Shown: one piece after another, positions 15,549 to 17,266 of the stretch | Layout: each line of letters opens with the position of its first letter | How positions within the stretch are numbered: the stretch's first letter is position 1 | Assembly: GCA_902490145.1 (NCBI GenBank) | Contig: CABUCT010000011.1 | Coordinates: forward strand, 1 to 17,266 | DNA from: an uncultured Oscillospiraceae bacterium | Lineage (GTDB): Bacteria; Bacillota; Clostridia; Oscillospirales; Acutalibacteraceae | Length of the DNA: 17,266 nt | Direction: 5' to 3' | Notes under the pieces: model-generated | What the model was told of the DNA's origin: nothing | Seen by the model: only the letters and a program-made list of their open reading frames with translations | Databases searched by the model: none | Translations under genes and position numbers: made by a program

Positions 15549-15926
15549 TTATTTAAGTTCAACTTTAGCTCCGACTTCTTCGAGCTTTTTCTTCATTTCT
15601 TCAGCATCGTCCTTGGAAACAGCTTCTTTGATGGTCTTGGGAGCACCGTCAACAAGAGCTTTTGCTTCGCCGAGTCCGAGACCGGTGATCTCACGAACAG
15701 CTTTAATAACCTTAATTTTCTCAGCACCGACCTCAGCAAGAACAACGTCAAACTCAGTTTTCTCGTCTGCGGCAGCAGCACCACCGGCAGCAGCACCGCC
15801 AACAACTGCAACAGGAGCAGCAGCAGATACGCCGAATTCTTCCTCAATAGCTTTTACGAGCTCATTAAGCTCAAGAACAGTAAGTTCTTTAACAGCATCA
15901 ATAATGCTTGTGATTTTTTCAGACAT
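15549..15926 (-). CDS. rplL: Ribosomal protein bL12 (L7/L12)
   Basis: A 125-residue stalk protein of the 50S subunit that recruits translational GTPases. The N-terminal dimerisation helix region (about 1-32) is followed by an Ala/Gly hinge (about 35-53) and the globular C-terminal domain with IKVIKAVREITGLGLGEAK (about 71-89). The ATG at 15926-15924 has a strong GGAGG at 15936-15940. It follows rplJ by 45 nt with no terminator between them, the standard rplJ-rplL operon that supplies several L12 copies per L10. Confidence 0.98.
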   Translation of the reverse strand: MSEKITSIIDAVKELTVLELNELVKAIEEEFGVSAAAPVAVVGGAAAGGAAAADEKTEFDVVLAEVGAEKIKVIKAVREITGLGLGEAKALVDGAPKTIKEAVSKDDAEEMKKKLEEVGAKVELK

Positions 15927-15971
15927 TTTAATTTACCTCCAAATATTTTATGTTTTTATGCAGACGCAAAA

Positions 15972-16487
15972 TTAAGCCTCTGCAGGAGCAGCTTCGCCTT
16001 TGCTTTCGGCGACTGCGTTGATAGCACGGGCAAGTCCGGCAATGGTCTGACTGAGTTCTCCGGCGAGCATTGCAAGAAGGGTCTCTCTCGCAGGAACTTT
16101 AGACAGTGCAGTTACGGTTTCGGCAGTGAGTACTTCACCGTTTGAGAAACCTGCCTTAACGTTGAAAGTATCAGTAGCTTCGGCAAATTTACAAAGAACC
16201 TTTGCAGCGGCAAGTTCATCATCATTGCTGACAGCAATAGCTGTTGTACCTTCAAGAACATCATCAAGACCGGCAATTCCGGCACCTTCAAGAGCAAAAC
16301 GAAGATATGTGTTCTTTACAACATGATAATCAACACCGGCTTCACGAAGCTCTTTACGGAGTTTAGTGTCTGCTTCAACGGTGATACCCTTATAGTCAAC
16401 AATGACGCCTGCACAAGCATTTTTCAACTTGTCGGTGAGGTCGCTGACCAATTGTTTCTTTTTCTCAAGAATAGCTTCACTTGGCAT
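15972..16487 (-). CDS. rplJ: Ribosomal protein uL10
   Basis: A 171-residue base of the L12 stalk. Family features include the N-terminal KKKQLVSDLTDKLKNA, the segment VDYKGITVEADTKLRKELREAG (about 30-51) and VVKNTYLRFAL (about 56-66), with a C-terminal helical region that binds L12 dimers. The ATG at 16487-16485 has the near-perfect ribosome binding site AGGAGGTGA at 16494-16502. L10 is expected to bind the leader just upstream and restrain its own synthesis. The gene is transcribed from its own promoter, separate from rplA. Confidence 0.98.
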   Translation of the reverse strand: MPSEAILEKKKQLVSDLTDKLKNACAGVIVDYKGITVEADTKLRKELREAGVDYHVVKNTYLRFALEGAGIAGLDDVLEGTTAIAVSNDDELAAAKVLCKFAEATDTFNVKAGFSNGEVLTAETVTALSKVPARETLLAMLAGELSQTIAGLARAINAVAESKGEAAPAEA

Positions 16488-16637
16488 AAAGTTTCACCTC
16501 CTGTTATATTTAAAAAGCCTTCTCCGCATTGCGAAGAAGGCGTAAATATCAAAATAAAAATTTGAATCACACTTTTCCTCGGCAGGCGGTTTTGACCTTT
16601 ATGCTGAAATACCAGCACCTGCTGTCTTTAGAACAGC
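16488..16637 (-). promoter_or_regulatory. L10 leader (autoregulatory rplJ 5' UTR)
   Basis: This minus-strand leader of about 150 nt fits the Firmicutes L10 leader. It starts with hairpin GCTGT/ACAGC (16633-16637 with 16621-16625). Then GCAGG (16618-16622) pairs with CCTGC (16582-16586), enclosing CAGCA/TGCTG pairing (16613-16617 with 16602-16606) around an asymmetric internal loop, as in the kink-turn-like L10 site. The conserved AAAGACAGCAGGTGC and CCTGCCGAGG stretches are present. Binding of L10-L12 is expected to favour the downstream attenuator. Confidence 0.82.
16512..16541 (-). terminator. Attenuator hairpin in the rplJ leader
   Basis: An 11-bp stem (16531-16541 with 16517-16527, one G-U pair) with a 3-nt loop, followed on the minus strand by five T (16516-16512). 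It ends 10 nt before the rplJ ribosome binding site, the position expected for a regulated terminator. Confidence 0.82.
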
Positions 16638-16643
16638 AAAAAT

Positions 16644-16672
16644 ATTTTAACACAATAGAAAAGTGTTGTCAA
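16644..16672 (-). promoter_or_regulatory. Sigma-A promoter for rplJL
   Basis: TTGACA (16667-16672), 17-nt spacer and TAAAAT (16644-16649) on the minus strand, with TG one base before the -10. The predicted start is at about 16637, exactly where the first leader hairpin begins. Confidence 0.85.
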
Positions 16673-16680
16673 GACTTTTT

Positions 16681-16715
16681 ATAAAAAAACTGTCCGCCAT
16701 AAAAATAGCGGACAG
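16681..16715 (-). terminator. Intrinsic terminator after rplA
   Basis: On the minus strand an 8-bp GC-rich stem (16708-16715 with 16690-16697) is followed by seven T. It lies 22 nt after the rplA stop and ends before the rplJ promoter, so rplA and rplJL are separate transcription units. Confidence 0.85.
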
Positions 16716-16737
16716 AAAGACTGATTTCTCAGTTTAA

Positions 16738-17266
16738 TTAGTTGTACTTTGCAGGGCTGATTCGAATTCCGGGACCCATAGTTGTTGCGATAACGCAAGA
16801 CTTAACATACTGACCCTTTGCAGCTGCCGGACGAGCCTTGACAATTGCACCCATAAGTGTGTCAAAGTTCTCCTGAAGCTTTTCTTTACCAAATGATACT
16901 TTGCCGATTGGGCAGTGGATAATGTTGGTTTTATCAAGACGATATTCGATTTTACCTGCTTTGGCTTCGTTGATTGCTTTTGCAACATCCGGGGTAACAG
17001 TACCGGCCTTGGGGTTAGGCATAAGACCGCGAGGTCCGAGAACCTTACCGAGACGACCGACAACACCCATCATATCAGGTGTTGCAATGACAACGTCGAA
17101 ATCCATAAAGCCTTCGTTCTGGATTTTTGCAGCGAGTTCCTCAGAACCGAAAATATCAGCTCCGGCTTCTTCAGCAGCCTTAAGGTTGTCGCCCTTTGCA
17201 AAAACGCAGACTCTAACTTTTTTGCCGGTTCCGTTAGGAAGCACAACTGCACCTCTGACCTGCTGG
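16738..17266 (-). CDS. rplA: Ribosomal protein uL1, partial (N-terminus outside the window)
   Basis: The last 175 codons of L1, which forms the L1 stalk of the 50S subunit near the E site and in many bacteria represses its own operon. The frame is open to the window edge with QQVRGAVVLPNGTGKK, a conserved part of L1 about 55-60 residues from the true start, so the GTG at 17244 is an internal valine and not a start. The signature GRLGKVLGPRGLMPNPKAGTVT and the C-terminal GPGIRI are present. rplK is expected next, outside the window. Confidence 0.97.
   Translation of the reverse strand, partial: QQVRGAVVLPNGTGKKVRVCVFAKGDNLKAAEEAGADIFGSEELAAKIQNEGFMDFDVVIATPDMMGVVGRLGKVLGPRGLMPNPKAGTVTPDVAKAINEAKAGKIEYRLDKTNIIHCPIGKVSFGKEKLQENFDTLMGAIVKARPAAAKGQYVKSCVIATTMGPGIRISPAKYN

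Overview
The window comes from an AT-rich, low-GC Gram-positive, spore-forming bacterium, most likely an anaerobic member of the class Clostridia. The evidence is a SpoIIID regulator, YmdB and YqhQ (DUF1385), a short CysE, a DivIVA-like protein, strong GGAGG ribosome binding sites and a Firmicutes-style L10 leader. I cannot place it below class from sequence alone. Nearly all of it is chromosomal core. I see no insertion sequence, phage gene, CRISPR array, tRNA, rRNA or plasmid function.

Positions 73-12904 are one long run of plus-strand genes. First comes ymdB (a phosphodiesterase). Next is a three-gene sensory cassette: a lipoprotein with four Asp-rich FG-GAP/VCBS-like segments, an OmpR-type response regulator and a two-TM histidine kinase. 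After a 164-nt gap comes a tightly packed housekeeping series: yqhQ (DUF1385), prmC, recA, recX, rimO, pgsA, cysE, a HAD phosphatase and cysS. Several of these overlap or abut (yqhQ/prmC, prmC/recA, recA/recX, cysE/HAD), which suggests translational coupling. cysE and cysS link cysteine synthesis to cysteine charging. A 185-nt spacer with a perfect 18-bp hairpin terminator closes the series.

Positions 13090-14560 hold a minus-strand pair: a sugar-transfer-associated ATP-grasp protein and, one base downstream, luxS. A divergent intergenic region follows with two back-to-back sigma-A-type promoters. The leftward one serves the ATP-grasp/luxS pair. The rightward one serves a small DivIVA-like coiled-coil protein (14731-15168). 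spoIIID comes next (15245-15496) and has its own candidate sigma-E promoter.

Positions 15498-17266 are ribosomal and on the minus strand: rplA (cut by the window edge), a terminator, a promoter, an autoregulatory L10 leader with an attenuator, then rplJ and rplL. A palindromic terminator lies between the convergent rplL and spoIIID.

There is no convincing wholly new system here. The least explained parts are the lipoprotein/two-component cassette, the ATP-grasp/luxS pair and the DivIVA-like protein beside spoIIID.
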